The notes under the pieces are model-generated. The model made no database searches and had not been told where the DNA came from. It saw only the letters and a list, made by a program, of their open reading frames with translations. The position numbers and the translations under genes were made by a program. This document shows, in pieces, positions 44,507-54,291 of a stretch of DNA of 64,000 nucleotides (within the stretch, counting starts at the first letter, position 1; each line of letters begins with the position of its first letter). The DNA is from Micromonospora sp. WMMD1102 (GTDB lineage Bacteria; Actinomycetota; Actinomycetes; Mycobacteriales; Micromonosporaceae): positions 4,092,001 to 4,156,000 of the forward strand of contig NZ_JARUBN010000001.1 in the NCBI RefSeq assembly GCF_029626265.1. The letters are read 5' to 3'.

Positions 44507-45220
44507 ATGCGGTGGTTCCGGCGTCTGCTGGGTAGGAGGCAGGTCCAGCACGATCCGGCCCGGCAGGAGGCGCTCCTGTCGGACCTTCGGCACCGGTTCG
44601 GCCCCGGCACACAGCTGCGGTACGCCGACCAGGCCGAGGCGGTCAGCCGGCTGCTGGACAATGACGACGGCCTGTTCGTGGCGGCCAGGGTGCTCGGGGA
44701 GTTCGCCGACGCGGCCCACGCGGACCTGCTCGGCCAGGCCGCCGAGGTCTACCGGCATACCGGTCGCCGGCTGGTGGTCGACCGGCGCAACTACCGGCCG
44801 CTGTGGCGGGAGGCCGGGCACCAGCTGCGGTGGCCGCTGCTGGCGCTGCCGTGCGACTTCCATCCGTACGTCCAGGTGGCCGGGGCGGTTGCCGTGGTGG
44901 GTGCCCGGGCGCCCAGGCTGGCGCGGGTGACCGATCCGAGCCCGCTGCTGCGGCACGTCTTCGAGGTACTCGACCTCACCGCCGCCGGCTGGGAGTACGG
45001 CCGCGTCCGGGCGGACGTGGACGCGGCGTCCCTGGCGAACCGGCTGATCTCGACCGCCCGGCAGGTCCGTGCGGCGATGGACGATCCGCCCCGGCTGCCG
45101 CCACCGGCCCGCGAGCTGATGCGCCGCAACACCAACATCGACGTCTACGACCCGTCCGGTCACCGGGTGGTCAGCGCGATCAACCTGGGCGCGGAGATGC
45201 GACCGGCCCTGCTGGCCTGA
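44507..45220 (+). CDS. hypothetical protein
   Basis: This 237-residue soluble protein is not recognised. It begins MRWFRRLLGRRQVQHDPARQ, has a helical centre (QEALLSDLRHRFGPGTQLRYADQAEAVSRLL) and a conserved-looking patch HQLRWPLLALPCDFHPYVQVAGAVAVV. The overall composition is normal for this genome and the length is coherent, so it is a real gene. No signal peptide or TM segment is seen. Confidence 0.65.
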   Translation: MRWFRRLLGRRQVQHDPARQEALLSDLRHRFGPGTQLRYADQAEAVSRLLDNDDGLFVAARVLGEFADAAHADLLGQAAEVYRHTGRRLVVDRRNYRPLWREAGHQLRWPLLALPCDFHPYVQVAGAVAVVGARAPRLARVTDPSPLLRHVFEVLDLTAAGWEYGRVRADVDAASLANRLISTARQVRAAMDDPPRLPPPARELMRRNTNIDVYDPSGHRVVSAINLGAEMRPALLA

Positions 45221-45539
45221 GCCGCTCCCGCGGCACGCGCAGCCGTCGACCGCCCCAGCGGTCCTGCCAGGGCCGAGGCAGCCCGGGGCGTGGCGTGGCG
45301 TGCCGGGGCGGGCCGGCCGGGCCAGGTTGGAGCGGGGCGGGCGGCCGCCAAGCGGTAAGTCCGGTTGGTGGGTCGCTGTCCAGTTCCCGCGCTCCGATCG
45401 GCCTGCCGGAGGCAGCACGACCGAGCGTCACCTTCCGGGTGACTCGGGCCCGACGGTGGGTAAGCAGGCCGGACGGACGGCCCCTGGTGGGGCGACGGCG
45501 GCCGACTGCCGCGTCCGGAAGCGGATCGGGAGGGTGGCC
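45221..45539. other. intergenic region, nothing recognised
   Basis: These 319 bases show no convincing gene or terminator. Open frames here look like antisense noise. Confidence 0.4.
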
Positions 45540-45776
45540 ATGGGTTACCGGGCGCGTCAGGGCGAGCAGCCGGTGGATCCGGACCGCGCCGAGGACGAGG
45601 ACGGCCAGGCCAGGTTGACCCAGGTGGAGGCCGAGACCGACGTCCCGGCCCCGTCGGGTACGGACCAGCGCCCGGACATCGTCACCGAGGACGACGGTTC
45701 CGGGATGGCCGGCGGCGCGTCCGGCGGCAGCGGCGGCGGCGCGGCGACGACCGGGCACCCCGACTCCGTGCACTGA
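45540..45776 (+). CDS. small acidic hypothetical protein
   Basis: This 78-residue acidic, disordered-looking protein reads MGYRARQGEQPVDPDRAEDE and ends in a Gly-rich stretch. GGGAGG precedes ATG with good spacing, which is the main evidence. The function is unknown. Confidence 0.5.
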   Translation: MGYRARQGEQPVDPDRAEDEDGQARLTQVEAETDVPAPSGTDQRPDIVTEDDGSGMAGGASGGSGGGAATTGHPDSVH

Positions 45777-46128
<352 letters not shown>

Positions 46129-47820
46129 GTGGCCATCGACTCGGGCTGCTCTAAAATCCGTTCGACGGTCGTCACGCTCGCAGTAGCGGCGCTCACGATC
46201 GTCGGAACGGTGAGCGTAGTAACGAAAACCACCACCGCCGAGGCTGCCGCAGACCTCGTCGTGGCCGCCTCGGCCGTCGAGGACGAGGGCGCCGACTGCC
46301 CGGTACCCAGCTCGGGTTCGACGTCCAACTCCCGGCTCCCCGACCCGTTCCGGAAGATGGACGGCACCCGGATCACCAGCAAGGCCGACTGGCGTTGCCG
46401 GCGGGCGGAGACCAGGGAACTGGCCGAGCGGCACGTCTACGGCCAGAAGCCGGCGAAGCCGGCCAGCGTCACGGGAACGGTGTCGAGCACCAGCATCACG
46501 GTGAACGTGTCGGACCAGGGCCGGAGCGCCAGCTTCTCGGCCAGTGTCCAACTGCCGAGCGGCAGCGGCCCGTTCCCGGCCGTCGTCGTGGTGGGCGGTT
46601 TCGGCGCCGACACCGCCACCATCCGGTCCGCCGGGGTCGCCGTCATCAGCTACGATCCCCTCGCGGTCGGCCGGGAGGGCACCCCCCGCAACAACAAGCA
46701 GGGTGCCTTCTACAGCATCTACGGCGCGTCCAGCAGCACCGGCATCCTGATGGCCTGGGCCTGGGGCGTGAGCCGGATCATCGACGTCATCGAGTCATCC
46801 GGCGGCAACATCCTCCGGGCCGACGCGATGGGCGTCACCGGCTGCTCCCGGTACGGCAAGGGCGCCTTCACGATCGGCGTCTTCGACCAGCGCATCGCGC
46901 TGACCATGCCGATCGAATCCGGCAGCGCCGGTGTCGGTGCCTTCCGCTCGATCGCCACGGAGAGCGGGGCACAGCCGCTGAGCAGCGCCTACGGTGAGCA
47001 GCCGTGGCTCGGCGACGCGTTCAGCTCCTTCACCGGCAACCCGGCGGGCCTGCCGGTCGACACCCACCAGATGGTGGGCATGGTGGCGCCGCGCGGCCTG
47101 TTCATCATGGACAACCCGCACGTCGACTGGCTGGGTGCCCGGTCCGGCAGCGTGGCGGCGCTCGGCGGAGCCGAGGTCTACAAGGCACTCGGCGCGGGCG
47201 ACAACATCACGTACTGGTCGGACGTGCAGGACGGCACGCACTGCGCGGTCCGGAACGAGTGGCGTACCCCGTTGCAGCAGAACCTGCAGAAGTTCCTGCT
47301 GAAGACCGGCAACGCCGCCGGCACGATGCGGATCTCCAGCCGGAAGGCCGGCAACCTGGCCGAGTGGCGGGACTGGCAGACCCCGACCCTGGCCGACGGG
47401 CCGACCAACCCGCCCACGACGCCGCCGACCGGCGGTCCGACCACACCTCCGCCCACCACCCCGCCCGGGACACCGCCGGCCACCACGCCACCGGCCACCA
47501 CCCCTCCGGCGACCACGCCGCCGGCCACCGGTGCCTGTTCGGCCACGGTGTCGCTCAACCAGTGGACGGGCGGATTCGTCGCCACGGTACGGGTCACCGC
47601 CGGCTCCGCGCCGGTCAACGGCTGGACGGTCGCGATGACCCTGCCCTCGGGTGCCAGCATCACGAACGTGTGGAACGCCAACCGCAGCGGCAGTACGGGT
47701 GCCGTCCAGTTCACGAACGTGAGTTTCAACGGCTCGATCGGGGCCGGCCAGTCGACGGAGTTCGGCTTCCAGGGCTCCGGCTCCGGAACGGGCATGAGTC
47801 CCACCTGCTCTGCCAGGTAG
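46129..47820 (+). CDS. secreted glucuronoyl esterase (CE15) with CBM2
   Basis: This 563-residue extracellular enzyme should cleave ester bonds between lignin and glucuronoxylan. After a signal-anchor-like N-terminus (STVVTLAVAALTIVGTVSVV), the catalytic domain has Ser240 in the CE15 signature GCSRYGKG, Glu263 in MPIESGSAG and His371 in DGTHCAV. A Pro/Thr-rich linker of about 60 residues leads to a C-terminal CBM2 (CSATVSLNQWTGGFVATVRV through FGFQGSGSG) that binds cellulose or xylan. The start is GTG 46129 because GGAAGGAG lies just upstream. A hexanucleotide repeat sits upstream and a hairpin follows. Confidence 0.9.
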   Translation: MAIDSGCSKIRSTVVTLAVAALTIVGTVSVVTKTTTAEAAADLVVAASAVEDEGADCPVPSSGSTSNSRLPDPFRKMDGTRITSKADWRCRRAETRELAERHVYGQKPAKPASVTGTVSSTSITVNVSDQGRSASFSASVQLPSGSGPFPAVVVVGGFGADTATIRSAGVAVISYDPLAVGREGTPRNNKQGAFYSIYGASSSTGILMAWAWGVSRIIDVIESSGGNILRADAMGVTGCSRYGKGAFTIGVFDQRIALTMPIESGSAGVGAFRSIATESGAQPLSSAYGEQPWLGDAFSSFTGNPAGLPVDTHQMVGMVAPRGLFIMDNPHVDWLGARSGSVAALGGAEVYKALGAGDNITYWSDVQDGTHCAVRNEWRTPLQQNLQKFLLKTGNAAGTMRISSRKAGNLAEWRDWQTPTLADGPTNPPTTPPTGGPTTPPPTTPPGTPPATTPPATTPPATTPPATGACSATVSLNQWTGGFVATVRVTAGSAPVNGWTVAMTLPSGASITNVWNANRSGSTGAVQFTNVSFNGSIGAGQSTEFGFQGSGSGTGMSPTCSAR

Positions 47821-47840
47821 TCCCGCTCCCGGACGTACTC

Positions 47841-47885
47841 CCGGGGCCCGGTGTCGAGGCGGCCGGCCTCCGCACCGGGCCCCGG
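47841..47885 (+). terminator. hairpin terminator after the esterase
   Basis: CCGGGGCCCGGTG and CACCGGGCCCCGG form a perfect 13-bp stem, and inside the loop GAGGC pairs with GCCTC as a second small hairpin. Confidence 0.75.
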
Positions 47886-47934
47886 GCGTTCCGGAGTCGT
47901 TCCGGCGGGCTGCCACCGCCGCGAGGGCGGACGT

Positions 47935-49137
47935 TCAGAGCAGTCCCCGGCGGGCCAGGTTGCCCATCAGGTCGCGGACCCCGAAGTCCCACGGCTCGCA
48001 GTCCTCGCTGTGCCGGACCCGGTTGACCAGGGTGCCGAGCTGGGGCGAGCTGATCCGTACGACGTCGTCGACCTTGTGCGTGAACCCCTCCCCCAGACGA
48101 TCCCGATCCTGGATCGGCGCGAACATCGTGCCCAACATCAGCACCACACCGTCCGGATACTGATGGTGCGGACCAACCAGCTGTTCCACCAACGCCTCCG
48201 GATCACGCGACATCGACGACATCTCCGAAACACCGTCCAGCCGGAACCCGTCCGCGCCCTCGATCTCCAACACCACGGTCGCAGCACGCACCCGAGCCAG
48301 GTCGAACCGATCGTCGAACAACCGAATCAGTGGACCGACCGCACCCGAGGCGTTGTTGTCCTTCGCCATCGGCAACAACAGCGCCGACCGGCCCTCCACG
48401 TCCCGCAGATTCACGTCGTTGGCCAGCGTCGCCCCGACGACCCGCCCGGCAGACGAGACCAGCAGCGCCACCTCAGGCTCCGGATTGTTCCAGGTCGACC
48501 TGGCCAGCACCCCCACCGGCACCGCCGTACCCACCGCCGAAAGAACCTGCCCCTTGGTGAAAATCTCGGCATCCGGCCCGATCCCCACCTCCAGGTACTG
48601 ACTCCACATCCCCTCCGCGACCAGCAGCTCCTTCAACCGCACCGCCTCCGCCGAACCCGGCACCAACTCCGCCAGATCCGCGCCGACCTCGGCAAGCAGC
48701 CGCTGCCGGATCTCCGCGGCACGCCCCAGGTCACCCCGAGCCCGCTCCTCGATCACCCGCTCCACCAACGACACCGCGAAGGTCACCCCGGCAGCCTTCA
48801 ACGCCTGGAGGTCGACCGGTGCGAGCAGCCACGGCCGGTCGGCTTCCCGGTCGGCCCGGCCGGTGTTGGCCAGCAGTTCCGCGAGATCGCCGACCCGCCG
48901 GCCGGTGAGCCCGGCGACCGCGTCGGCGGGTTCGGGCAGCTCGCAGATGTCGCGGACGGTGGCGAACTCGGCGCTGACGTCGAAGACGTCCCCGTCGCGG
49001 ACGACCACCGGCGACGGCCCACCGACGGAGGGATCCCAGATCCGGCCGACCAGGACACTCTGCTCGGCGTCGTCCGGCAGCACCTCGGCGGCGGTGCCGA
49101 ACCATTCCGGGGTCGCGTCAGGCGATGGCAGGGTCAC
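47935..49137 (-). CDS. fumarylacetoacetate hydrolase (FAH) family protein
   Basis: This 400-residue protein has the FAH/HHDD-type metal-dependent fold in its C-terminal half (MWSQYLEVGIGPDAEIFTKGQVLSAVG, STWNNPEPEVALLVSSAGRVVGATLANDVNLRD, PDGVVLMLGTMFAPIQD). The paired acidic residues in NNPEPE and ANDVN are typical metal ligands. Family members cut or hydrate beta-diketo or keto-sugar acids, and this one resembles the larger sugar-acid members. GTG 49137 overlaps the preceding small frame as GTGA. The substrate is unknown. Confidence 0.78.
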   Translation of the reverse strand: MTLPSPDATPEWFGTAAEVLPDDAEQSVLVGRIWDPSVGGPSPVVVRDGDVFDVSAEFATVRDICELPEPADAVAGLTGRRVGDLAELLANTGRADREADRPWLLAPVDLQALKAAGVTFAVSLVERVIEERARGDLGRAAEIRQRLLAEVGADLAELVPGSAEAVRLKELLVAEGMWSQYLEVGIGPDAEIFTKGQVLSAVGTAVPVGVLARSTWNNPEPEVALLVSSAGRVVGATLANDVNLRDVEGRSALLLPMAKDNNASGAVGPLIRLFDDRFDLARVRAATVVLEIEGADGFRLDGVSEMSSMSRDPEALVEQLVGPHHQYPDGVVLMLGTMFAPIQDRDRLGEGFTHKVDDVVRISSPQLGTLVNRVRHSEDCEPWDFGVRDLMGNLARRGLL

Positions 49138-49379
49138 GGGGCGGCTCCCAGGGGTGGCAAGCGACAGAGGTCGCGGCGGTGGCTGTCGTCGACGGCGGCC
49201 CGGAACACGGCATGGACGGGGGCCTGCCACGATACCGGCGGATCACCGTAGAGATCGAGTTCCACGACCACGCCGTGCGGCCGCCGGCCGAGCCGGAGCG
49301 TCGGACTCAGGCTGATGTGGACGGTGGATCGCGGGCAGGGCGGTCGGTCGGGCTCAGGTGGTCTGCGGCAGCTCGACAT
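49134..49379 (-). CDS. small hypothetical protein coupled to the FAH gene
   Basis: This frame of up to 81 residues begins inside the Nudix gene's end and stops as GTGA on the FAH start. The second half (VELDLYGDPPVSWQAPVHAVFRAAVDD) looks coding, the first half less so. The true start may lie later. No known domain. Confidence 0.4.
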   Translation of the reverse strand: MSSCRRPPEPDRPPCPRSTVHISLSPTLRLGRRPHGVVVELDLYGDPPVSWQAPVHAVFRAAVDDSHRRDLCRLPPLGAAP

Positions 49380-49809
49380 ACCGGGTCAGGCCCTCGGCGC
49401 GGGCCCGCAGCACCTCGGCCAGCAGGGCCCGGCGCGGCTCGGCGAGCAGGGACCGGGCCCGGGCCGGTGACACGAAGGCGTACCCGGCGAGTTCTCCGGG
49501 GGCCGGTACGATCGCCGCCCGCCGCTGCGGCGGAAGTGTGCCGCCGTCGAAGACGAAGAAGACTCGCCCGTCCGGACTTTCCGCCGTCCAGGCGACCACC
49601 AGCAGGGCACCGACGGCGACGTCGAGCCCGAGTTCCTCGCGTACCTCCCGGCGGCAGGCCGCCCGGGGTGACTCGCCGACGTCGACGGCACCACCCGGCA
49701 CGTTCCAGAACGCCTTGTAGGTCGGATCCACCAGCAGTATCCGGCCGTCGTCGTCCACGAACAGCGCTCCGGACGAGACCCGGGGCCGGGCGGGCGGGTT
49801 GTCCGGCAT
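49354..49809 (-). CDS. Nudix hydrolase
   Basis: This 151-residue protein has a full Nudix box: GGAVDVGESPRAACRREV followed by REELGLDV, with the required Glu residues. It hydrolyses nucleoside diphosphate derivatives, and the substrate cannot be specified. ATG 49809 is chosen because the sequence before it is non-conserved. It ends where the small coupled gene begins. Confidence 0.9.
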   Translation of the reverse strand: MPDNPPARPRVSSGALFVDDDGRILLVDPTYKAFWNVPGGAVDVGESPRAACRREVREELGLDVAVGALLVVAWTAESPDGRVFFVFDGGTLPPQRRAAIVPAPGELAGYAFVSPARARSLLAEPRRALLAEVLRARAEGLTRYVELPQTT

Positions 49810-49872
49810 GCTCAGGCTTCCGTCCAGACGTGACGATCCGGCCGACCGCGCCGGGTGACGACCCCTGTAAAG

Positions 49873-49912
49873 GATGTAGCCGGCTCCCACGGGGGAAGGA
49901 GTCGGCTACATC
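49873..49912. terminator. 15-bp hairpin between the PLP decarboxylase and Nudix genes
   Basis: Left arm 49873-49887 (GATGTAGCCGGCTCC) pairs with 49898-49912 (GGAGTCGGCTACATC) with one mismatch. It lies downstream of the decarboxylase and upstream of the Nudix operon. Confidence 0.6.
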
Positions 49913-50037
49913 AAATAGGACCATAGGACATTCCGGCCCGGAGAGCAAAGGCGGCACGGCCGGCCCACGGCGCGGCGGTGGCCCGCGCGGCACGGCCAGG
50001 CCGACGCAACACCACGGGGGGAGCCGGAGCGGCCGGG

Positions 50038-51462
50038 TCAGCGGCGGACGGGCACGTCGGCGGCGGCGCGGAACGCCGCGAGCGCCCGCGCGATGTCGCT
50101 GTCGCCGGTCTGCCAGTTGCTGACCGACAGCCGGATCGCCCGCCGCCCCTCGATCCTGGTGCCGCTGAGCCACGCCTCGCCGCTCTCGTTGACCCGGTGC
50201 AGCACGCGGTCCGTCGTCCGGTCGTCGTCGAACCGGAAGAGCACCTGGTTGAGTACGACCTCGTTCAGCACCGTGCAGCCCGGCAGCGTGGCCACCTCGG
50301 CGGCGAAGTGGCGGGCGTGCGCACAGCACCGCTCGACCAGCTCCGCCACGCCACGCCGGCCGAGCGACCGCAGCGCGGCATAGACGGCGAACCCGCGGGC
50401 CCGCCGGGAGAAGGCCGGCGTCCAGTCCACCGCGTCCCGGGGCTGCCCCGGCCCGCCCTGCACCAGGTAGTCGGCGGTGGCGGACATCGCGGCCCGGTGG
50501 GCGTCGGGGTGGGCGCAGAAGGCCAGGCCGCTGTCGTACGGCACGTTCAGCCACTTGTGCGCGTCGAACGCCCAGGAGTCGGCCCGCTCGATTCCCCGGA
50601 CCAGGTGCCGCAGTTCGGGGCTGGCCGCGGCCCACATCCCGAAGGCGCCGTCGACGTGCAGCCAGGCGCCCCGTCCGGCCGTGAGGTCGGCGATCCGGTC
50701 GAAGTCGTCCACCGCCCCGGTGTTCACCTCGCCGGCCTGGGCACAGACGATCGTCGGCCCAGTGGCTGTGCCGAGCGCCGCCGCCAGCTCGGTGACGTCC
50801 AGCCGGCCGGCGCGGTCGGCCGGGACGATCCGCAGGGCCGCCCGGCCGATGCCCAGGAACCGCAGGACCCGGTCGACACTGACGTGGCGTCGGGCCCCGG
50901 CGACGACCCGGATCGGCGGGGCGCCGGCCAGGCCGTGTTCCTCGACGTCCCAGCCCACGGCGCTCAGCACGTGGTGCCGGGCCGCAGCCAGGCCGGTGAG
51001 GTGGGCCGCCTGGCAGCCGGTCACGAAGGCGAACGAGGCGTACGCCGGCAGTCCGAGCAGATCCGCCAGCCAGGCCCCGGTCACCTCCTCCACCACCGAG
51101 GCCGCCGGACCGCAGGCGTAGAAGCCGGGGCACTGGTCCCAGACCGAGGTGAGCCAGTCGGCGGCGACGGCGGCCGGAAGTCCCCCGCCGATGACGAAGC
51201 CGAAGTAGCGCCCGGACGGGATGCCCAGCAGTCCCGGCCCGGCATCCCTGGCCAGCTCCTCCAGCACCAGCAGAGGGTCGGCGGGGTTGTCCGGAAGTGG
51301 GGCGGCGAACCGGGAGCGCAGCTCGTCCACGGTGGCCGGTCCGGCCACCGGCCGCCGGTCCAGCGACCGGAGCCAGTCGGCCGCGATCCGCGCCGTACGG
51401 TCGAGCAGTTCGTCGGGGCTCCGGCCCGGCGGCCGGGTTCTGGTATTCGGTTCTGTCGTCAC
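50038..51462 (-). CDS. PLP-dependent amino acid decarboxylase (AADC/GDC family)
   Basis: This 474-residue enzyme of the group II decarboxylase (fold type I) family has the PLP Lys in SWAFDAHKWLNVPYDSGLAF. WLHVDGAFGMWA carries the Asp that contacts the pyridine nitrogen, and the substrate-binding region is FVTGCQAAHLTGLAAARH. These enzymes decarboxylate aromatic amino acids or act as tyrosine/tryptophan decarboxylases or related aldehyde synthases. I start at GTG 51462 because GGAGGA lies seven bases upstream. The reading frame is open far upstream into the pentapeptide gene, which I consider accidental. Confidence 0.9.
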   Translation of the reverse strand: MTTEPNTRTRPPGRSPDELLDRTARIAADWLRSLDRRPVAGPATVDELRSRFAAPLPDNPADPLLVLEELARDAGPGLLGIPSGRYFGFVIGGGLPAAVAADWLTSVWDQCPGFYACGPAASVVEEVTGAWLADLLGLPAYASFAFVTGCQAAHLTGLAAARHHVLSAVGWDVEEHGLAGAPPIRVVAGARRHVSVDRVLRFLGIGRAALRIVPADRAGRLDVTELAAALGTATGPTIVCAQAGEVNTGAVDDFDRIADLTAGRGAWLHVDGAFGMWAAASPELRHLVRGIERADSWAFDAHKWLNVPYDSGLAFCAHPDAHRAAMSATADYLVQGGPGQPRDAVDWTPAFSRRARGFAVYAALRSLGRRGVAELVERCCAHARHFAAEVATLPGCTVLNEVVLNQVLFRFDDDRTTDRVLHRVNESGEAWLSGTRIEGRRAIRLSVSNWQTGDSDIARALAAFRAAADVPVRR

Positions 51463-51734
51463 CTGCTGGTCCTCCGATCCACTGCGGACGTGCACCCGAA
51501 GGACGCTAGGGCGGAGCCGGTGTGCGGGTCTTGGACGGGATTGCTGCACCGGCGCGGGCAATCCACGCCGTCTGCGACAGGCCCCGCGTTGGCTACGGAT
51601 CGACCACAAGGCGTTCCCCGTCGAGGTTCTTGGCTGAGGCCACGAAATTCGACATACGGTTCTGGCGAGCTGCGGACAGGGAGGGCGGCAGTCGGGTGGT
51701 CGCGTCGATTCGAGCCTCCGCGAGCTGCGAAATG

Positions 51735-53139
51735 TCACCCCGCGGGCAGTATTCCTGCCCCCCGCATCGCACAGTCTCGCATGGCGCAGATCCGCATTCT
51801 TCAGTGACGCACCCGAGAGGTCCGCACCAGCAAGGTCGACACCAACCAGGGCCGATCCGGTCAGGTCGGCTTCACCCAGGTCGACGCCACGCATCTTGCA
51901 GCCGAAGAAGCGCGATCCACGCAGGCTGGCGCTGCGGAGGACTGCCTGGTTGAATCGAGAAAAGCTGAAGTTGGCAGAATGTGCGCGCATGTAGGCCAGG
52001 TTCGCTGCGTCGAAATGTGAATCCCGTGCCTCTGCATCCGCGAGCGACGCATAGCTGAGGTTGGCGCCGTGGAGGCGGCAGCGGTTCAATCTGGCCCCGC
52101 TCAGGTCCGCCTTTGACAGATCCGTCAACTGGAGATCCGAGAATGAGAGGTACGCGTTCCTCAAGACGGATTCCGCCAGGTTTGCACCTAGGCAGGTAGC
52201 GAAGGAGAGGTCGCCGCCCACCAGGATCGACCGATATAGGTCCACTCCGCTGAGAGCCGCTCCGAACAGCACTCCGTTGGCGGCGTCCACATGTCGCAGA
52301 TTCGCGCGTTCAAGTCTACTTCCGGCAAGCGTGCAACTGGTCAGCGTTGTCCGGCTAAGATCCGAATCCTGAAGTCTACTGCCGTTCAAAATCGCCTCCC
52401 GGAGGCTACTTCCGGACAGGTCGGCGTTTCGGAAGTCCGCCTGGGGGACCACGAGATTGTCGAGGCACAAGCTCCGTAGGTCTAGGCCACCGAACTCTCT
52501 CGACCGCCGCACCGGGCGATAAGCCAGCGCACCCATGCCCGCACCTACGTCCGCTTCCAGTTCCAGCGGAAGGTCGACGCTGTCTGATGGGTCCCGTTCG
52601 CGGGCGCGCAGCGTCTCGGCCTGACGGCACCGGTTCCGGATGAATGCGATCAGCACCTCCACGGTGTCACTGTGGTGGATAGCCGAGTCGCGCAGGACGT
52701 GCACCAGTGCGTGGACGCCGCCGATTCGGATATGGATTTCGTCGGAATCGAGCCGCTCAAGTGCCTTGGTGAACCGGTCCGTGACCTGTCCCCTTCGGGC
52801 AAGTCGATAGTTCCGCGCCGTATAGAGCAGGCCGACAGAGACGACCACGGCCCCGCCGATCGACACCACCAGTAGGCGAGCGTTGTGCTGCGCGTTCAAT
52901 ACGGCATCCGGTGTCGCCTGCTCAACCTGTTGCGGATCGAGCAACCGAGGGGCGCGCAAGATTGCGTACGCGTAGGCACCACTGGCCGCCAGGAGGAATG
53001 CCGCACCCAGCAGAACCGAAAAGCTCTGCCACAGACGACGCCTTCTTCGCGGGCCTCCGCGTGCGATGCGGAAATCGTAGAAGAACAGACGTATGGCGCC
53101 CTTGAGTCGCCACCACCGAGCTGATACTCCTGCCATCAT
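51735..53139 (-). CDS. membrane-anchored pentapeptide-repeat protein
   Basis: This protein of roughly 468 residues has two TM segments near the N-terminus (LWQSFSVLLGAAFLLAASGAYAYA and ARLLVVSIGGAVVVSVGLLY). A cytoplasmic linker and about 200 residues of A(D/N)Lxx-type pentapeptide repeats follow (ADFRNADLSGSSLREAIL and similar), forming a right-handed beta helix. As given, the frame has no stop and runs through the intergenic stretch into the decarboxylase. Removing one base from the six-C run at 51758-51763 gives a stop at 51735-51737 just after the last repeat, so I end the gene there. The function of this family is unknown. Confidence 0.65.
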
Positions 53140-53368
53140 CTGTTCTTAGCGCACTGACGCTGGTCACGCCATCCTCGGTCCGTGTCTCCCACCTGACATC
53201 CGCCACACGTCACGCTCGTTCCCCGTACAGCCCTGCGAATGACGCCACGTGGCTCGGATCAGCGGAACGACGCCCGTCACCTCCTCGTGATGTTGATCCT
53301 GTAATCGGAACGCCGGAAGGCCGAGGTTCGCGTCGACTGGGATCACGTGCGGTACTAGGCTCGATGTC

Positions 53369-54232
53369 GTGGTGAGCGCTTCCGGCGGCTCCGGTGCCGG
53401 GACCGGAGCCGGTCCGGCCCGGATGTGGCGGGTGGCGGATCTGGGCGGCCTGGAACTGTTCCGGGCCACCATCAGCGAGTTCGAGTTCCGACCGCACGCG
53501 CACGAGGAGTTCTTCCTCGCCCTGACCGAGGACGGGCTGGCCAGACCGACCTACCGGGGCGAGCGCCACGTCATCGGTCCGGGTGACGTGATCGCGCTCA
53601 ATCCGGAGGAGGCGCACGCCGGAGGTCCACCGGCGGAGTCGTCCTGGAGCTACCGGGCTCTCTACCCCGGTCCCGAGCTGTTCGGGAAGGTCGTGGCGGA
53701 GTTCCCCGGCGACCGGCGCGGGATGCCGGCGTTCGGCGCGGACGTCGTACGGGACCGGGCGGTGGTGGACCGGCTGCGCCGATTCCACCTGCTCTCCGAG
53801 TCGGTGCAGGCGAACCGGCTGGAGCGGGAGGAGTGCCTGGTCGAGGCCCTGGTGCTGCTGGTGGCCCGGCACTCGGCACCGGTGCGGGCACCCAGGTCGC
53901 CCGGCCGGGAGCCCGGGGCGGTACGCCGCAGCAGGGAGTACCTGCGCGAGCACCTGGACCGGAACGTGACCCTGGAGGCGCTGGCCGCGTTCGCCGGGCT
54001 CAGCCCGTTCCACCTGTCCCGGGTGTTCCGTTCGGCGGTGGGGATGCCGCCGCACGCATACCAGACCTCGGTCCGGGTGCGCCGGGCCAAGTCGCTGATC
54101 CGGGCGGGACTGCCGATCACCGTGGCCGCCGCCGAGGCGGGCTTCTACGACCAGGCGCATCTGAACCGGCACTTCAAGCGCATCCTCGGGCTCTCCCCCG
54201 GCCGGTACGCCAGGGATGCCACAGACGGCTGA
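53369..54232 (+). CDS. AraC-family transcriptional regulator
   Basis: This 287-residue protein has an N-terminal cupin-like sensing domain (SEFEFRPHAHEEFFLALTEDG, GPGDVIALNPEEAHAG) and a C-terminal pair of AraC helix-turn-helix motifs (VTLEALAAFAGLSPFHLSRVFRSAVGMPPHAYQ and PITVAAAEAGFYDQAHLNRHFKRILGLSPGRY). It is full-length. The start is GTG 53369 or 53372, with no clear ribosome site. Its target is unknown. Confidence 0.93.
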   Translation: MVSASGGSGAGTGAGPARMWRVADLGGLELFRATISEFEFRPHAHEEFFLALTEDGLARPTYRGERHVIGPGDVIALNPEEAHAGGPPAESSWSYRALYPGPELFGKVVAEFPGDRRGMPAFGADVVRDRAVVDRLRRFHLLSESVQANRLEREECLVEALVLLVARHSAPVRAPRSPGREPGAVRRSREYLREHLDRNVTLEALAAFAGLSPFHLSRVFRSAVGMPPHAYQTSVRVRRAKSLIRAGLPITVAAAEAGFYDQAHLNRHFKRILGLSPGRYARDATDG

Positions 54233-54291
54233 CCGGTGCGCCGAACCACCCGGACGCCGACCGGTTGCCGCCGTCTGCCATCCTCGGGGCG

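Noticed and set aside
50038..53139. Single 1033-residue fusion of pentapeptide protein and decarboxylase
   Set aside because: The decarboxylase has its own ribosome site and GTG, the linker looks non-coding, and a one-base change gives a stop right after the repeats. Kept only as a finding to check.
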